Of a DNA stretch of 64,000 nucleotides, positions 11,313-20,678 are shown one piece after another. Source of the DNA: Corynebacterium genitalium ATCC 33030. Its GTDB lineage: Bacteria > Actinomycetota > Actinomycetes > Mycobacteriales > Mycobacteriaceae. Position 1 is the stretch's first letter, and every line of letters starts with the position of its first letter. The position numbers and the translations under genes are program-made. The stretch is from the NCBI RefSeq assembly GCF_000143825.1, contig NZ_CM000961.1:1021772-1085771 (forward strand). The letters run 5' to 3'. Under the pieces are notes generated by a model. It saw only the letters and a program-made list of their open reading frames with translations. It did no database searches and had not been told where the DNA came from.

Positions 11313-12920
11313 GTGCAGGCACAGCGTTCGCCGGGCCTCAACGTTGCCCGAATCGGGATTTGGTTACTAGCCGCTGCGATCTTCATTGCTCCGCTCGCGA
11401 TGGTGGTGTCGCTCGCGCTCGGCGGGAACCAGTTTCCGACGCTTATTGAGCAAGGACTGTGGAGTGCTACCTGGAACTCGACGTACACCACGTTGTTGTC
11501 GTCACTGGGTGCAGTTCTCGTAGGCGGTGCTGTTGCGATCTTGTTGGAGCGAACCGACGTGGCCGGGTCTGGTGTGCTGCGTCTTTTCCTTCTGTCACCG
11601 CTGTTGGTGCCGCCTTTCGTGGGCGCGATTTCATGGCTTCAGCTGTTCGGCCGCAATCAGGGGCTCAATGCCGTTTTCGGCAAACCAGTGTGGGACATCT
11701 ACGGTGCAGACGGAATCATCTTCCTGATGACCTTGCACTCCTATCCGGTGGTGTACGTCATTGTCTCTGCCGCGTTGCGTTCGATTCCAGCGGACCTTGA
11801 ACGAGCTGCATTGGTGAGCGGAGCAGGTAACGCGACTGTCTTGCGCACGGTGACTATCCCGCTTCTCGGACCAGCCTTGCTCAGTGCTTTCACGCTCACC
11901 GCTGTGTCAAACCTGGCTGACTTCGGAATTCCGTCAATCCTCGGTTCCCCGGTGCAGTATGAAACGCTGGCCACCATGGTCTACCGGTTCATGGAATCGG
12001 GGACGGTGAGCAATCCCCTGCAGGTGGTGTCCACCGTGGGAACGGTGCTCATGCTTCTCGGCATTGCCACCGTGGTCGCCGACTACCTGGTGTCGAAGAA
12101 CGCTTCCACCACGACAGGTAAAGGGTCGATGAAGCTTCCGCTAGGCAAAGCTCGATGGCCCATCACGATCATTTCCTGGGTTCTGGCACTGTCCATCACG
12201 CTCGGCCCGCTTCTGGGGCTGGCTTACCGGGCGCTGTTGCCCGCCCCCGGTATCCCGATGACGCTGGACACCATTACGCTCAGCAACTTCACGAACACGT
12301 TGTCCAACCCGCGTGTGCAGGACGGTTTCCAGAACTCGTTTGTGCTCGCCGCAGGCGCGGCCCTGTTGTGCGCGCTGCTCGGGTGGAGCATTGGCCTGCT
12401 GGTGACGCGAACGCGGGCGCGTTCGAACACTGCGCTAAGTCTGCTCACGTTGCTGCCGTCGGCTCTACCGGGTCTTATCATCGGCGTCGGCTGGGTCATT
12501 GTGGGCCGCTACACGGGAATTTACAACACCCGCTGGGTGATTCTGTTGGCCTACGTATGCGCGTTCACGGCAATGGTCCTGCAGGCGGTGCGTGCACCGT
12601 TGGCGAAGACTCCACGCGCGATGGAGGAGGCAGCAGAGATCTCGGGGGCGGGCCGACTCCGCGCCCTGTGGGACACCAGTGGCCGAATGGCACTGCCAGC
12701 GGTGGCATCCGGGGCGGTGCTCGTTGCAGTCACGGCAGTTCGTGAACTCACCGTCTCGGTTCTTCTGGTCGCCCCTGGCACCACAACGATCGGTGTCCAA
12801 CTTTTCAACCTGCAGCAATCCGGAAACTACAACCAAGCATCGGCGCTCGCGCTCATTTTCGCGGTCGTTGGCATCGCCGCTTTGGCCCTCACGGTGCGTA
12901 ACCCCGATAAGGAGACTTAA
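11313..12920 (+). CDS. Iron(III)-type ABC transporter permease (fused, FbpB-like)
   Basis: A 535-residue permease with about 12 membrane helices made of two fused permease domains, each with an EAA loop (ADLERAALVSGAGNATVLRTV near residue 165; PRAMEEAAEISGAG near 435). Fused double permeases are typical of FbpB/ThiP-like importers. The start is GTG 11313, 9 bases after the lipoprotein gene, and the gene stops 2 bases before the ATPase gene. Confidence 0.92.
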   Translation: MQAQRSPGLNVARIGIWLLAAAIFIAPLAMVVSLALGGNQFPTLIEQGLWSATWNSTYTTLLSSLGAVLVGGAVAILLERTDVAGSGVLRLFLLSPLLVPPFVGAISWLQLFGRNQGLNAVFGKPVWDIYGADGIIFLMTLHSYPVVYVIVSAALRSIPADLERAALVSGAGNATVLRTVTIPLLGPALLSAFTLTAVSNLADFGIPSILGSPVQYETLATMVYRFMESGTVSNPLQVVSTVGTVLMLLGIATVVADYLVSKNASTTTGKGSMKLPLGKARWPITIISWVLALSITLGPLLGLAYRALLPAPGIPMTLDTITLSNFTNTLSNPRVQDGFQNSFVLAAGAALLCALLGWSIGLLVTRTRARSNTALSLLTLLPSALPGLIIGVGWVIVGRYTGIYNTRWVILLAYVCAFTAMVLQAVRAPLAKTPRAMEEAAEISGAGRLRALWDTSGRMALPAVASGAVLVAVTAVRELTVSVLLVAPGTTTIGVQLFNLQQSGNYNQASALALIFAVVGIAALALTVRNPDKET

Positions 12921-12922
12921 AG

Positions 12923-14017
12923 ATGAGCGACATCGAAATAAGGGATCTGTCCGTCAAATTCCCTGACGGGACCGAGGGGTTGAAGGACATCACCCTGGAC
13001 ATTTCCAGTGGCGAATTCGTCGCGCTCGTGGGGCCGTCGGGGTCGGGAAAAACCACCCTGCTGCGAACGATCGCGGGCTTCATTGCACCGTCGACAGGCG
13101 AGATCCGGATTGACGGAAAAGATCAATCCGCAACACCTCCAGCGCAGCGCAACATGGGCATGGTGTTCCAGCAGCATGCGGTTTGGCCGCATATGAGCGT
13201 TGCCGACAATGTCGCATACCCTCTGCGCCGCTCAGGTGCGGCGGGATCAGAGATCACCAGCAACGTTGAGAAGACTCTCGAGACTGTCGGACTTGCCGGT
13301 TACGGCAAACGCAAACCTGCGACCCTGTCTGGTGGCCAGCAACAGCGCGTGGCGTTGGCCCGCGCGATTGTCTCCACGCCGAAGGTGCTGCTTCTCGACG
13401 AAGCCCTCTCAGCACTCGACGAACCCCTCCGTGACTCATTGCGCCGCGAGTTGGTGTCGCTGACGAAGGGGTCCGATCTGACATCGGTGCATGTCACGCA
13501 CGACCGGAAGGAAGCGCTGGCCATCGCGGACCGGATCGCGGTCTTGCGGGACGGCAAGCTGGAACAGTTCGGCACCCCGATGTCGATCGTGTCCCGCCCG
13601 GCTACTGCCTGGGTGGCGTCGTTCATCGCCGATGCGACACTGTTGGATGGTGTTGTTGCAGGCGGACGCGTCACCGTCGATAAACCGGCGTTATCGTGGC
13701 CCGTCGACAACGTCACGGTTGTGTCGGAAGACGGTGATGCGTCTGAGAACCAGCGTCTCCTCCAGGACGGTCAGCAGGTCACTGTGGCGGTGCTGCCGGA
13801 AGCTGTTTCCATTGATTCGTCATCCTCGGGCACTGAAGTAACTGCTACCGTCACGTCCGCTTTGTTCGAGGTCAGTGGGTTCTCCGTAACCGTCGACTTG
13901 GACGGGACAGAGTTCCGTGCGTGGACATCCACCAGCTCTGCGCCCGAGGTGGATGATCAAGTGCAGGTGGAGATCCGTCAACCGCTGGTCTACGTAGACA
14001 GCCCGGCGGATGCCTAA
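12923..14017 (+). CDS. Iron(III)-type ABC transporter ATP-binding protein (FbpC-like)
   Basis: A 364-residue ATPase with Walker A GPSGSGKTT, signature LSGGQQQRVALARA, Walker B VLLLDEALSALD and a C-terminal TOBE-like regulatory region from about residue 240. This architecture belongs to the CUT1/FbpC-like importers. An AAGGAG site precedes ATG 12923. It completes the importer with the two genes upstream and is followed after 9 bases by a phosphatase-like gene. Confidence 0.92.
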   Translation: MSDIEIRDLSVKFPDGTEGLKDITLDISSGEFVALVGPSGSGKTTLLRTIAGFIAPSTGEIRIDGKDQSATPPAQRNMGMVFQQHAVWPHMSVADNVAYPLRRSGAAGSEITSNVEKTLETVGLAGYGKRKPATLSGGQQQRVALARAIVSTPKVLLLDEALSALDEPLRDSLRRELVSLTKGSDLTSVHVTHDRKEALAIADRIAVLRDGKLEQFGTPMSIVSRPATAWVASFIADATLLDGVVAGGRVTVDKPALSWPVDNVTVVSEDGDASENQRLLQDGQQVTVAVLPEAVSIDSSSSGTEVTATVTSALFEVSGFSVTVDLDGTEFRAWTSTSSAPEVDDQVQVEIRQPLVYVDSPADA

Positions 14018-14026
14018 CATACGGTC

Positions 14027-14470
14027 ATGAGCGCGTGGCCGGACGGAGAACACGGTGTTGTTGATCTTCCGGACGGGTCGCGCCTCAAGGGTGGTAGTTG
14101 GAAAAGACTTCGACGCACGCGGCGCAACTATCCGGATTTTCTAGTTCTTCTACTCGGACGTGAACCTGTCGAGGTTCCGTGTCCACATATTTGGGTGCGA
14201 TGGCCAGATTTCGGTGTCCCCACATCAACTGATCAAGCGGTCGCTGCTCTTCAGCTCGCACGAGAACGGTCTCGGAACGAGAAGGTTGCCATCATGTGCG
14301 GCAGTGGGGTCGGGCGCACTGGCACTGCGCTCGCATTACTCACTGTTTTCGATGGACTTTCTGCGGAAGAAGGAATCCGGTGGGTGCGGGAGAACTACCA
14401 TCCCCGCGCTGTTGAGACGCCGTGGCAGCGCAGGTGGTTGAAATCGATTGTGCTGGATGATCGCCGTTAG
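14027..14470 (+). CDS. Protein-tyrosine/dual-specificity phosphatase-like protein
   Basis: A 147-residue protein with the Cys-based phosphatase signature C-x5-R-T (CGSGVGRTG, Cys 91 and Arg 97) and a WPD loop (RWPDFGVP, Asp 61 as probable general acid) in the right order and spacing. The N-terminal strand region and the short C-terminal helix fit a minimal dual-specificity or tyrosine phosphatase fold. It lies 9 bases after the importer ATPase gene and is probably cotranscribed. Its substrate, protein or small phosphate ester, cannot be told from the sequence. Confidence 0.8.
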   Translation: MSAWPDGEHGVVDLPDGSRLKGGSWKRLRRTRRNYPDFLVLLLGREPVEVPCPHIWVRWPDFGVPTSTDQAVAALQLARERSRNEKVAIMCGSGVGRTGTALALLTVFDGLSAEEGIRWVRENYHPRAVETPWQRRWLKSIVLDDRR

Positions 14471-14526
14471 GGCCAGCTCAGTCAGCGCAAGATGGCGGGG
14501 TGGTGAGAGCGGGTAGCATCGACGCC

Positions 14527-14997
14527 ATGACACAGCCGATCGTCGCAGCCCAAACAGTGAAGACACCGGTGGGGGAGCTGGGGTTAGAAGCGTCGGAAAG
14601 CGGGCTCGTGCACGTTGTCTTTGGAGCTGTGCACGGCGAGAGCAATGCCGTCACGCGCCAGGCGGCAGCCGAGATTGAACAGTACTTCGCCGGTGAACGT
14701 CGAGACTTCACCGTACCGCTCGACCGCTCCGGCGATGGGTTTCGCGAACAGGCACAGGCCGCACTGAGCGACATTGCATATGGCAGCACAGAAACATACA
14801 GCGAGCTTGCGGCGCGTATCGGCAATCCGCGGGCGGTGCGGGCAGTCGGTTCGGCATGCGCGACGAACCCACTGCCGATCGTCGTGCCGTGCCACCGCGT
14901 ACTGCGCAGCGACGGATCACTCGGCGGCTACGCCGGCGGACTCGAGATGAAGCGAGAATTGATCGAGCTTGAACGGAAACACACCGGGGGCGGCTAG
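14527..14997 (+). CDS. ogt: Methylated-DNA--protein-cysteine methyltransferase
   Basis: A 156-residue suicide alkyltransferase that removes O6-alkyl groups from guanine. The active site PCHRV is present with Cys 122, preceded by the winged-helix stretch YSELAARIGNPRAVRAVGSA containing the arginine finger, and followed by the conserved GGYAGG loop. The ATG at 14527 is preferred because it gives the usual N-terminus; GTG 14500 would add 9 residues. Confidence 0.94.
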   Translation: MTQPIVAAQTVKTPVGELGLEASESGLVHVVFGAVHGESNAVTRQAAAEIEQYFAGERRDFTVPLDRSGDGFREQAQAALSDIAYGSTETYSELAARIGNPRAVRAVGSACATNPLPIVVPCHRVLRSDGSLGGYAGGLEMKRELIELERKHTGGG

Positions 14998-15027
14998 TTG
15001 TAGGCAAGAACGATTCCTAAAGTTAGG

Positions 15028-16185
15028 TTAGCGTTCGGCGGTCGGGATAGGTGGGGTGGCAGCCAAAAGAGCGCACGCTAGAAATGCGGTCCCGACCACT
15101 GGTATGGAGAGCGGTCCAAAGTGGTCAAGTAGTACGCCGCCTATAGCTCCGGCTGCTGCGGTGCCTAGGTAAAGACCCGAAATGTTTAGCGCGACTGCAG
15201 TCATGGGAGCTTCCGGTGCTGCAGCGATCGTGCTTGCTTGCATCGGCGGATTGAGAGCCCAAGCGAAAAGAGCCCAAAAGCCCACTGCGGCAATGAAAAG
15301 CCACGTCGGAGGGGTAAAGCAGCCTAACAATGCGAGGATGCCGAGCGTTGCGGCATGGCCTCCCAGGACGGTTATGCGGGCTCTACGTGAGCCAATCTGG
15401 TCGGTAAGGTTCCCGCCAAGCAAGGCTGACCCCACTCCTACGAGCCCAACCACCAAGAGAATGAATGGGAGCAGTTCTTCGCTGCCCAAAATCCCCACAG
15501 TTATGGGGGCGAGGTAGCTGTAGAACATGAGACCGCCCGCGCCACAGAGGAAAATTGCAGCGACCATTCGAGCTACTTGCGGGTTCTTCAACGGAGCCAA
15601 TTGATCGGTCACGCTTCTAGTTTCATCGTGAGGTAACTCGGGCATGCTCAGGTGGATAACTATCGCGGACATCAGAGAGACAGCACCAATCAAAATGAAA
15701 GTAGTGCGCCATGAGAAAACCGCGCCAAACCACGTACCCAATGGCACGCCGGTGAAAAGTGCGACGGTAAGTCCGGCGGTCACAATTGACAGGTACTTGC
15801 CTTGCTTGCCGTCAGGCGCGCCTTTGGCGGCAGCGGAGAATGCAGCCGTAGATACCGCTGCGGCTGACAAACCAGCAAGCACGCGCAGTGCGAGCAGTGT
15901 GGCCAGGGTAGTGGCGGCTGCGCATCCGAGATTCGCGGCAGCAAAGATCAATAGGCCAGCGAGAAGGGCCTTCTTGTGGCCGAATCGGTTGAGCCATACG
16001 GCTAGAACCGGAGCGCCGATGGCGAATGATGCTGCGAAGACTGTCACCAGTTGCCCAGCAGCACCAGGCGTGGTGTTCAGATCGGCGGCTACTAGATTGA
16101 GTACGCCTGCAATCACGAATTCATCAGTTCCAAGTGCGAGAGTCGCGATGAAAAGGGCAGTTAGCCAGGGAAGGGAAGAGGGCAC
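15028..16185 (-). CDS. MFS drug/sugar efflux transporter (DHA1 type)
   Basis: A 385-residue protein with 12 predicted membrane helices. The motif D-E-F in the first helix (LGTDEFVIAGVLN), loop 2-3 NRFGHKKALL and the conserved R in helix 4 (ALRVLAGLSAAAVS) are typical of the DHA1 efflux family (AraJ/Cmr-like). It is divergently transcribed from an ArsR-family gene, and a perfect 25-base palindrome lies between them, so expression is probably controlled by that repressor. The exported compound is unknown. Confidence 0.9.
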   Translation of the reverse strand: MPSSLPWLTALFIATLALGTDEFVIAGVLNLVAADLNTTPGAAGQLVTVFAASFAIGAPVLAVWLNRFGHKKALLAGLLIFAAANLGCAAATTLATLLALRVLAGLSAAAVSTAAFSAAAKGAPDGKQGKYLSIVTAGLTVALFTGVPLGTWFGAVFSWRTTFILIGAVSLMSAIVIHLSMPELPHDETRSVTDQLAPLKNPQVARMVAAIFLCGAGGLMFYSYLAPITVGILGSEELLPFILLVVGLVGVGSALLGGNLTDQIGSRRARITVLGGHAATLGILALLGCFTPPTWLFIAAVGFWALFAWALNPPMQASTIAAAPEAPMTAVALNISGLYLGTAAAGAIGGVLLDHFGPLSIPVVGTAFLACALLAATPPIPTAER

Positions 16186-16216
16186 AGGTGCTCCTTAGTT
16201 CTACCGAAGGTGAAAA

Positions 16217-16241
16217 GTTCGATGTTTGACAAACATCGAAC
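16217..16241. promoter_or_regulatory. Perfect palindrome between MFS and ArsR genes (probable operator)
   Basis: GTTCGATGTTTG and CAAACATCGAAC form a perfect 12-bp inverted repeat around one central A. It lies 31 bases upstream of the MFS start and 50 bases upstream of the regulator start, where a dimeric ArsR-type repressor would control both promoters. Confidence 0.8.
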
Positions 16242-16291
16242 AAGTTAGCAAGGTTTTCCCATGCTCGCTAGCCGGATAGAATTATTGAACT

Positions 16292-16630
16292 ATGCGCGGG
16301 CGTTCTGATGATCAATCTCCGAATGTGGAGGACCTTTCTCTAACGCGTGTCTTGGCTGCCCTGTCTGACCCGTTGCGGCTGGGGATCGTTCAACTGCTTG
16401 CTGATGGTGAGGAACGGCAATGGGGCGAGATCGATGCCCCAGTCTCGAAATCCACTCTCAGCCACCATATGAAGACCCTGCGAAGTGCGGGTATAACACG
16501 TACCCGGGATGAAGGCACGCGCTGTTTTGTCCGACTTCGCAACGAGGATCTGGAGGATCGCTTTCCAGGACTCCTTCCGTCTCTCCTGGGGGTTGCGGAC
16601 ACTGATGCGATCGAAGTGGGATTGAAGTAG
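16292..16630 (+). CDS. ArsR-family transcriptional regulator
   Basis: A 112-residue winged-helix protein: ALSDPLRLGIVQLLADGE is the characteristic first helix of the ArsR/HTH_5 fold and SKSTLSHHMKTLRSAGI is the recognition helix, followed by a basic wing (TRDEGTRCFVRL). No cysteine metal-binding motif such as CxC is seen, so it may sense an organic ligand. It probably represses itself and the divergent MFS gene through the palindrome between them. Confidence 0.88.
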   Translation: MRGRSDDQSPNVEDLSLTRVLAALSDPLRLGIVQLLADGEERQWGEIDAPVSKSTLSHHMKTLRSAGITRTRDEGTRCFVRLRNEDLEDRFPGLLPSLLGVADTDAIEVGLK

Positions 16631-16680
16631 CACTTAAAGCACTTCGAACGAGAAACGCCGCGCGCAGCTAGCGTGGAGGC

Positions 16681-17448
16681 ATGACTGCTCCCCAGACTTT
16701 CACTAAAACCGGAACTGGACCCCGCGCCGCTGAAGCTGAAGCGGCCTATTTGCGCTGGCTGCGGGAAGGGTCGAACGCTGTCGTCGAGGTTTACAGCGTC
16801 GATGTGGAGGCGAACACCCTGACTATCGAGGAGGTCGCGTCCGCACGGCCAACGCGTGAGGCTGCGCGCCGCGCCGGGGAGGAGCTCGCCGCGATCCACG
16901 CCATGGGTGCAGACGCCTTTGGCGCGCCTGCAGAGGGTTGGGATGGGCCGAACTATATTGGCCGCGCGCAGCAGGATTGCATCCCGGTGCCGCGCTGGGC
17001 GGAGTTCTTCACGGAGCAGCGCGTGCTGCCGTTCGCGGAAAAAGCCCACAAAGGCGGAACGCTGAGCGCCGATGGGCTGGAGACAGTGAAACGCGCGTGC
17101 GAGGCACTCGTCGCGGAGGATGAAGACGCCCCGCTCGCCCGCATCCACGGCGATCTGTGGGCGGGCAACCTGTTGTTCTCGCCGGACGGCCCGCGGTTCA
17201 TCGACCCGGCGGCGCACGGCGGACACCCACTGACAGACATTGCGATGCTCGAGCTCTTTAGCGCTCCGTACGTTAGCGAGATCGCATCGGGCTACCTCGT
17301 CGCCGGCGGCGACCTCGGCCGCGACTGGGAGGCCCGCATCCCGATCCACCAGCTTCACCCGCTCGCGGTGCACTGCTACACGCACGGCGCGAGCTACGCC
17401 CGCCCGCTTATCGACGCCGCCGAGCGCACCCTCGACCTCACCCGTTAG
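16681..17448 (+). CDS. Fructosamine kinase family protein
   Basis: A 255-residue protein of the fructosamine-3-kinase / aminoglycoside-phosphotransferase fold. The catalytic loop HGDLWAGNLL and the metal site FIDPAAHGG (in place of DFG) are clear near residues 155-185. Bacterial members phosphorylate ketosamines such as ribulosamine or erythrulosamine for protein deglycation. ATG 16681 sits about 50 bases after the ArsR gene. The protein is a little short at the N-terminus compared with full-length kinases (about 290 residues) but keeps the catalytic part. Confidence 0.85.
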   Translation: MTAPQTFTKTGTGPRAAEAEAAYLRWLREGSNAVVEVYSVDVEANTLTIEEVASARPTREAARRAGEELAAIHAMGADAFGAPAEGWDGPNYIGRAQQDCIPVPRWAEFFTEQRVLPFAEKAHKGGTLSADGLETVKRACEALVAEDEDAPLARIHGDLWAGNLLFSPDGPRFIDPAAHGGHPLTDIAMLELFSAPYVSEIASGYLVAGGDLGRDWEARIPIHQLHPLAVHCYTHGASYARPLIDAAERTLDLTR

Positions 17449-17485
17449 GGGATTGAACTACTGGTTGTAGCTGCTAAAATCGCAA

Positions 17486-17503
17486 TGTAATACACGTACT
17501 ACA
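17486..17503. promoter_or_regulatory. Imperfect palindrome upstream of the toxin-antitoxin pair
   Basis: TGTAATACACGTACTACA matches its own reverse complement at 14 of 18 positions. It lies 17 bases before the antitoxin start, where antitoxin or toxin-antitoxin complexes usually bind for autoregulation. Confidence 0.45.
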
Positions 17504-17519
17504 AACGAGGGTCTGCACC

Positions 17520-17867
17520 ATGGGCGAGGTTGAACGCAAGCTCCAAGAGCTTCTCGCAGAACACCACCGTTCCCACACGGTGTCTATGCGTGAGTTGAAC
17601 CAGCAAACACGCAGGGTGATCGATCGTGTGCAATCGGAGGGGGTTGCTTTGACCATCACAGACCGCAGCAAGCCGGTTGCGGAAATCCGGCCACTGAGCC
17701 AGCGAACCGGAATTGACCGGTTAGAGGACCTCGGACTGATCATGCAGAGGGGCGTACCCATGGAGATCAACTGGGAGCCCATTGAGGGAACCGGTTATTC
17801 GCTTGAGCAATTCCTCGAAGACCGCAAGGACAACCGCATTGACGCGGCGCTGAGTAGTGAATTCTAG
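17520..17867 (+). CDS. Phd/YefM-type antitoxin
   Basis: A 115-residue protein whose region 20-60 (SMRELNQQTRRVIDRVQ, then LTITDRSKPVAEIRPL) is the Phd/YefM fold that dimerises and binds DNA; the C-terminal 50 residues are acidic and probably wrap the toxin. It has a 20-residue charged N-terminal extension. It overlaps the PIN-domain gene by 11 bases, the usual arrangement of type II toxin-antitoxin genes. Confidence 0.85.
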   Translation: MGEVERKLQELLAEHHRSHTVSMRELNQQTRRVIDRVQSEGVALTITDRSKPVAEIRPLSQRTGIDRLEDLGLIMQRGVPMEINWEPIEGTGYSLEQFLEDRKDNRIDAALSSEF

Positions 17868-18267
17868 TGGTGCGGTTTACGTAGACACGTCAGCGCTCAT
17901 TCCGCTCGCCGTCTCCGAAGTGCATAGTGCGTGGGCGAAGCAAGTGCTCGACGATAAAGATCTCGTCAGTTCTGTGATCGGAAAAGTCGAACTCGCCCGT
18001 GTTCCCAAGAGAACGGAAGAGTTTGGCGCACAGATCCTCGGCCTTGCGGCGAAACTGAATCTCGTCGGTTTGAATAGCGAGGTCGTGGAATTTGCAGGGG
18101 CGATACCTGGTTTCCTGAAGGCGCTCGACGCTATTCATCTGGGGACCTGGCTTCTATTGCGTTCTCGTGAGTTCCACTGTGATTTCGTCACGGCAGATCG
18201 ACAGTTAGCGCGTGCAGCCACGACTGTCGGTGCAACGGTCATCCATCCGTTTGGAAGCGAACTCTAG
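17857..18267 (+). CDS. PIN-domain ribonuclease toxin (VapC-like)
   Basis: A 136-residue PIN-domain protein. The acidic active-site residues are visible in order: Asp in YVDTSAL, Glu in GKVELAR, Asp in KALDAIHLGT and Asp in FVTADRQLARAA. VapC toxins cut tRNA or rRNA and are neutralised by the cognate antitoxin, here the Phd-like protein upstream. The start is GTG 17857, inside the antitoxin gene. Confidence 0.87.
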   Translation: MNSSGAVYVDTSALIPLAVSEVHSAWAKQVLDDKDLVSSVIGKVELARVPKRTEEFGAQILGLAAKLNLVGLNSEVVEFAGAIPGFLKALDAIHLGTWLLLRSREFHCDFVTADRQLARAATTVGATVIHPFGSEL

Positions 18268-18285
18268 GTTCTCGGGGCGGGGGCG

Positions 18286-19128
18286 TCAACGCCACCACGT
18301 GTCGGCGGGACCGGGCGGAAGGTGGCGCTTGTGCTGGCCGACGGCCCAGAGGTGCTCGAGACGCTGCGCCGCATCGTCGGGAACCTGCTTCCCCTCGAGA
18401 TAGTCGTCGATGTGGGGGTAGGTGATGCCGAGTGCTTCTTCGTCGGGAAGCGCAGGACGATCGTCCTCGAGATCGGCGGTGGGCACCTTTTCATAAAGGC
18501 GTTTGTCGGCCCCGAGGTGTTCCAGAAGCTGGGCGCCCTGGCGTTTGTTGAGGCCCGCGAGAGGGACGAGGTCGGCCGCCCCGTCGCCGAATTTGGTGAA
18601 AAAGCCGGTGACGTTTTCAGCCGCATGATCGGTGCCCACGACAAGGAGGCCGAGCTCGCCGGCGATCGCGTACTGGGCGATCATGCGCATGCGGGCTTTG
18701 ACGTTGCCTTTGTTGAAGTCGGTCAGCTCGTCCCCGTCGAGTGCGGCGGCGACTGTCCTTGCCATCGCTGTCGTAGCCAGTTCGATGTCGACGGTGACAC
18801 GGCGGTCAGGCTGGATGAAGTCCAACGCGAGCTGCGCGTCATCCTCGTCGGACTGCACACCGTGGGGGAGACGGACGGCGACGAACTGGCACTCGCTGGA
18901 GGGGTCGTTGGCACGGACCTTTTCCACGGCGAGCTGTGCGAGCCGTCCGGCGAGGGTGGAGTCCTGCCCGCCGGAGATCCCCAGCACGTAGCCGCGGGCA
19001 CCAGTCACGGCGAGGTAATCGGCGAGGAAATCGACGCGGGCGGCGACTTCCTCCGCTGGATCGATAAAGGGCTTCACAGCCAGCGCGTTCACTATCTCTC
19101 GCTGCGTGTTCCGGTCGGAGTCTGACAT
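18286..19128 (-). CDS. nadE: NH3-dependent NAD(+) synthetase
   Basis: A 280-residue NAD synthetase that amidates deamido-NAD with ammonia. The pyrophosphatase loop SGGQDST, the conserved [10 protein letters not shown] stretch and the [10 protein letters not shown] segment are present, and there is no glutaminase domain, so it is the short ammonia-dependent type. ATG 19128 gives the usual length and leaves a 34-base gap to the divergent sugar porter. The 3' end is 18 bases from the convergent PIN toxin gene. Confidence 0.94.
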   Translation of the reverse strand: MSDSDRNTQREIVNALAVKPFIDPAEEVAARVDFLADYLAVTGARGYVLGISGGQDSTLAGRLAQLAVEKVRANDPSSECQFVAVRLPHGVQSDEDDAQLALDFIQPDRRVTVDIELATTAMARTVAAALDGDELTDFNKGNVKARMRMIAQYAIAGELGLLVVGTDHAAENVTGFFTKFGDGAADLVPLAGLNKRQGAQLLEHLGADKRLYEKVPTADLEDDRPALPDEEALGITYPHIDDYLEGKQVPDDAAQRLEHLWAVGQHKRHLPPGPADTWWR

Positions 19129-19162
19129 GACAGCCATGGTAGCCGGGTGCACTATGTGGGGC

Positions 19163-20554
19163 ATGACTTCAACTGAGGCTGTGTCCACCACGAGTTCTAC
19201 AGCATCGGCGCAGCAGCGCAGGTACGTCCGTACAGTCGCCGCGATCGCGGCGTTCGGCGGGCTTCTTTTCGGTTATGACACCGGCGTGATGAGCGGCGCC
19301 TTGCTGTTCATCACGCCCGAGTTCGGCATGTCGCCCGCGCAGGAGGGCATGGTCACAGCGATGCTGCTCGTCGGCGCTGCACTCGGCGCTGTCAGCGGCG
19401 GGGCAGTGGCGGACAAGTTGGGCCGTCGTGTGACGCTCATTCTGGGCGGAGTGCTCTTCGTCGCCGGGTCGGTGTGGTGTGCGCTGGCGACGTCTCCGGA
19501 GATGCTCGGTACGGCCAGGGCATTCCTGGGTGTTGCAGTGGGTGCGGTATCGATTGTCACGCCGATGTACATCTCGGAAATGGTGCCGGCAGCGGTGCGT
19601 GGTCGGCTCGTGTCGCTCAACACGCTGATGATTGTGGTGGGGCAGTTGCTCGCGTACGTGGTCAATTCGCTTCTCGCACCGTCGGGCAGCTGGCAGCTCA
19701 TGCTGGGTGCGGCGGCGGTGCCGGGCGCTGTCTTGGCTGTGGGCATGGTGTTCTTGCCGGACACGCCTGTCTGGCTGTCGCGGCATGGGCGTATCAGCGA
19801 CGCCCGCGCCGTCGCCTCCCGCACCGGCATCGACACCGACGAACTCGCGCAGGCAACGCGCGAGGACGCGGAGGTGCGGGCAGCTCAGCAGGGCCAGTGG
19901 CGCACCTTGGCGGGGTCGAGGTGGATGCGCATGACGGTGCTCGTGGCCGCGCTGCTGGGTGTGACGCAGCAGATCTCCGGTGTCAATGCCATCGTCTACT
20001 TCGCTCCGACGATGATGAACAACGTCGGGGTGTCCACTCAGAACTCGGTGTACACCTCGATGGTGATTGGTTTGGTGTCTGTGGTGGCCTGTTACATCGG
20101 CCTGCAGCTAGTGGACAGGATCGGCAGGAAGCGGCTGCTGCTCGGCGGCCTGACGCTGAACGTGATCTTCCTGGTGCTGCTGGCGGTGGTGTACCGGGCG
20201 GCGGAGGCGAATACGTCGTTAGCAATGCTCGCGCTGGCGTTCATGGCGCTGTTCATTGCTTCCCAGCAAGCCGCGGTGTCGCCGACGACGTGGCTGCTCA
20301 TCTCCGAGCTGGTGCCTCCACAGATCCGCGGCGTGGGAATGGGTGTGGCGGGTCTGGCGCTGTGGATGGCAAACTGGGCGGTGGCGCAGTTCTTCCTGCC
20401 GCTCGTGGATACCGTGGGGGCGACGGCGACGTTCGTGATGTTCGCGATGTGCGGTGTCGCGGCCGCCGGATTTGTCAAGGTCATGGTTCCGGAGACGGTG
20501 GGCCGTACCCTCGACAGTGTGGCTGGTGAGATGAAGCAGCGTTTTGGTGGTTAA
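19163..20554 (+). CDS. MFS sugar porter (proton-linked sugar uptake)
   Basis: A 463-residue transporter with 12 membrane helices and the sugar-porter signatures: [16 protein letters not shown] in helix 1, DKLGRRVTL in loop 2-3, [15 protein letters not shown] in helix 7, [10 protein letters not shown] in loop 8-9 and [12 protein letters not shown] at the C-terminus. Related proteins carry myo-inositol, xylose, arabinose or glucose by proton symport. ATG 19163 is chosen because the preceding in-frame ATGs run into the divergent nadE gene. Confidence 0.92.
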   Translation: MTSTEAVSTTSSTASAQQRRYVRTVAAIAAFGGLLFGYDTGVMSGALLFITPEFGMSPAQEGMVTAMLLVGAALGAVSGGAVADKLGRRVTLILGGVLFVAGSVWCALATSPEMLGTARAFLGVAVGAVSIVTPMYISEMVPAAVRGRLVSLNTLMIVVGQLLAYVVNSLLAPSGSWQLMLGAAAVPGAVLAVGMVFLPDTPVWLSRHGRISDARAVASRTGIDTDELAQATREDAEVRAAQQGQWRTLAGSRWMRMTVLVAALLGVTQQISGVNAIVYFAPTMMNNVGVSTQNSVYTSMVIGLVSVVACYIGLQLVDRIGRKRLLLGGLTLNVIFLVLLAVVYRAAEANTSLAMLALAFMALFIASQQAAVSPTTWLLISELVPPQIRGVGMGVAGLALWMANWAVAQFFLPLVDTVGATATFVMFAMCGVAAAGFVKVMVPETVGRTLDSVAGEMKQRFGG

Positions 20555-20678
20555 GGGGCTGCTCGGGTAACATGGTCCCTCGTTGTGCGGCAGCGCCTGT
20601 CTGGGCGCGCCGTGATAAATAAAGGCACTCACGCAGAGCCTATTGTGTCAGCAGAGTCAACAAAGAAAGGAGCGCCCG

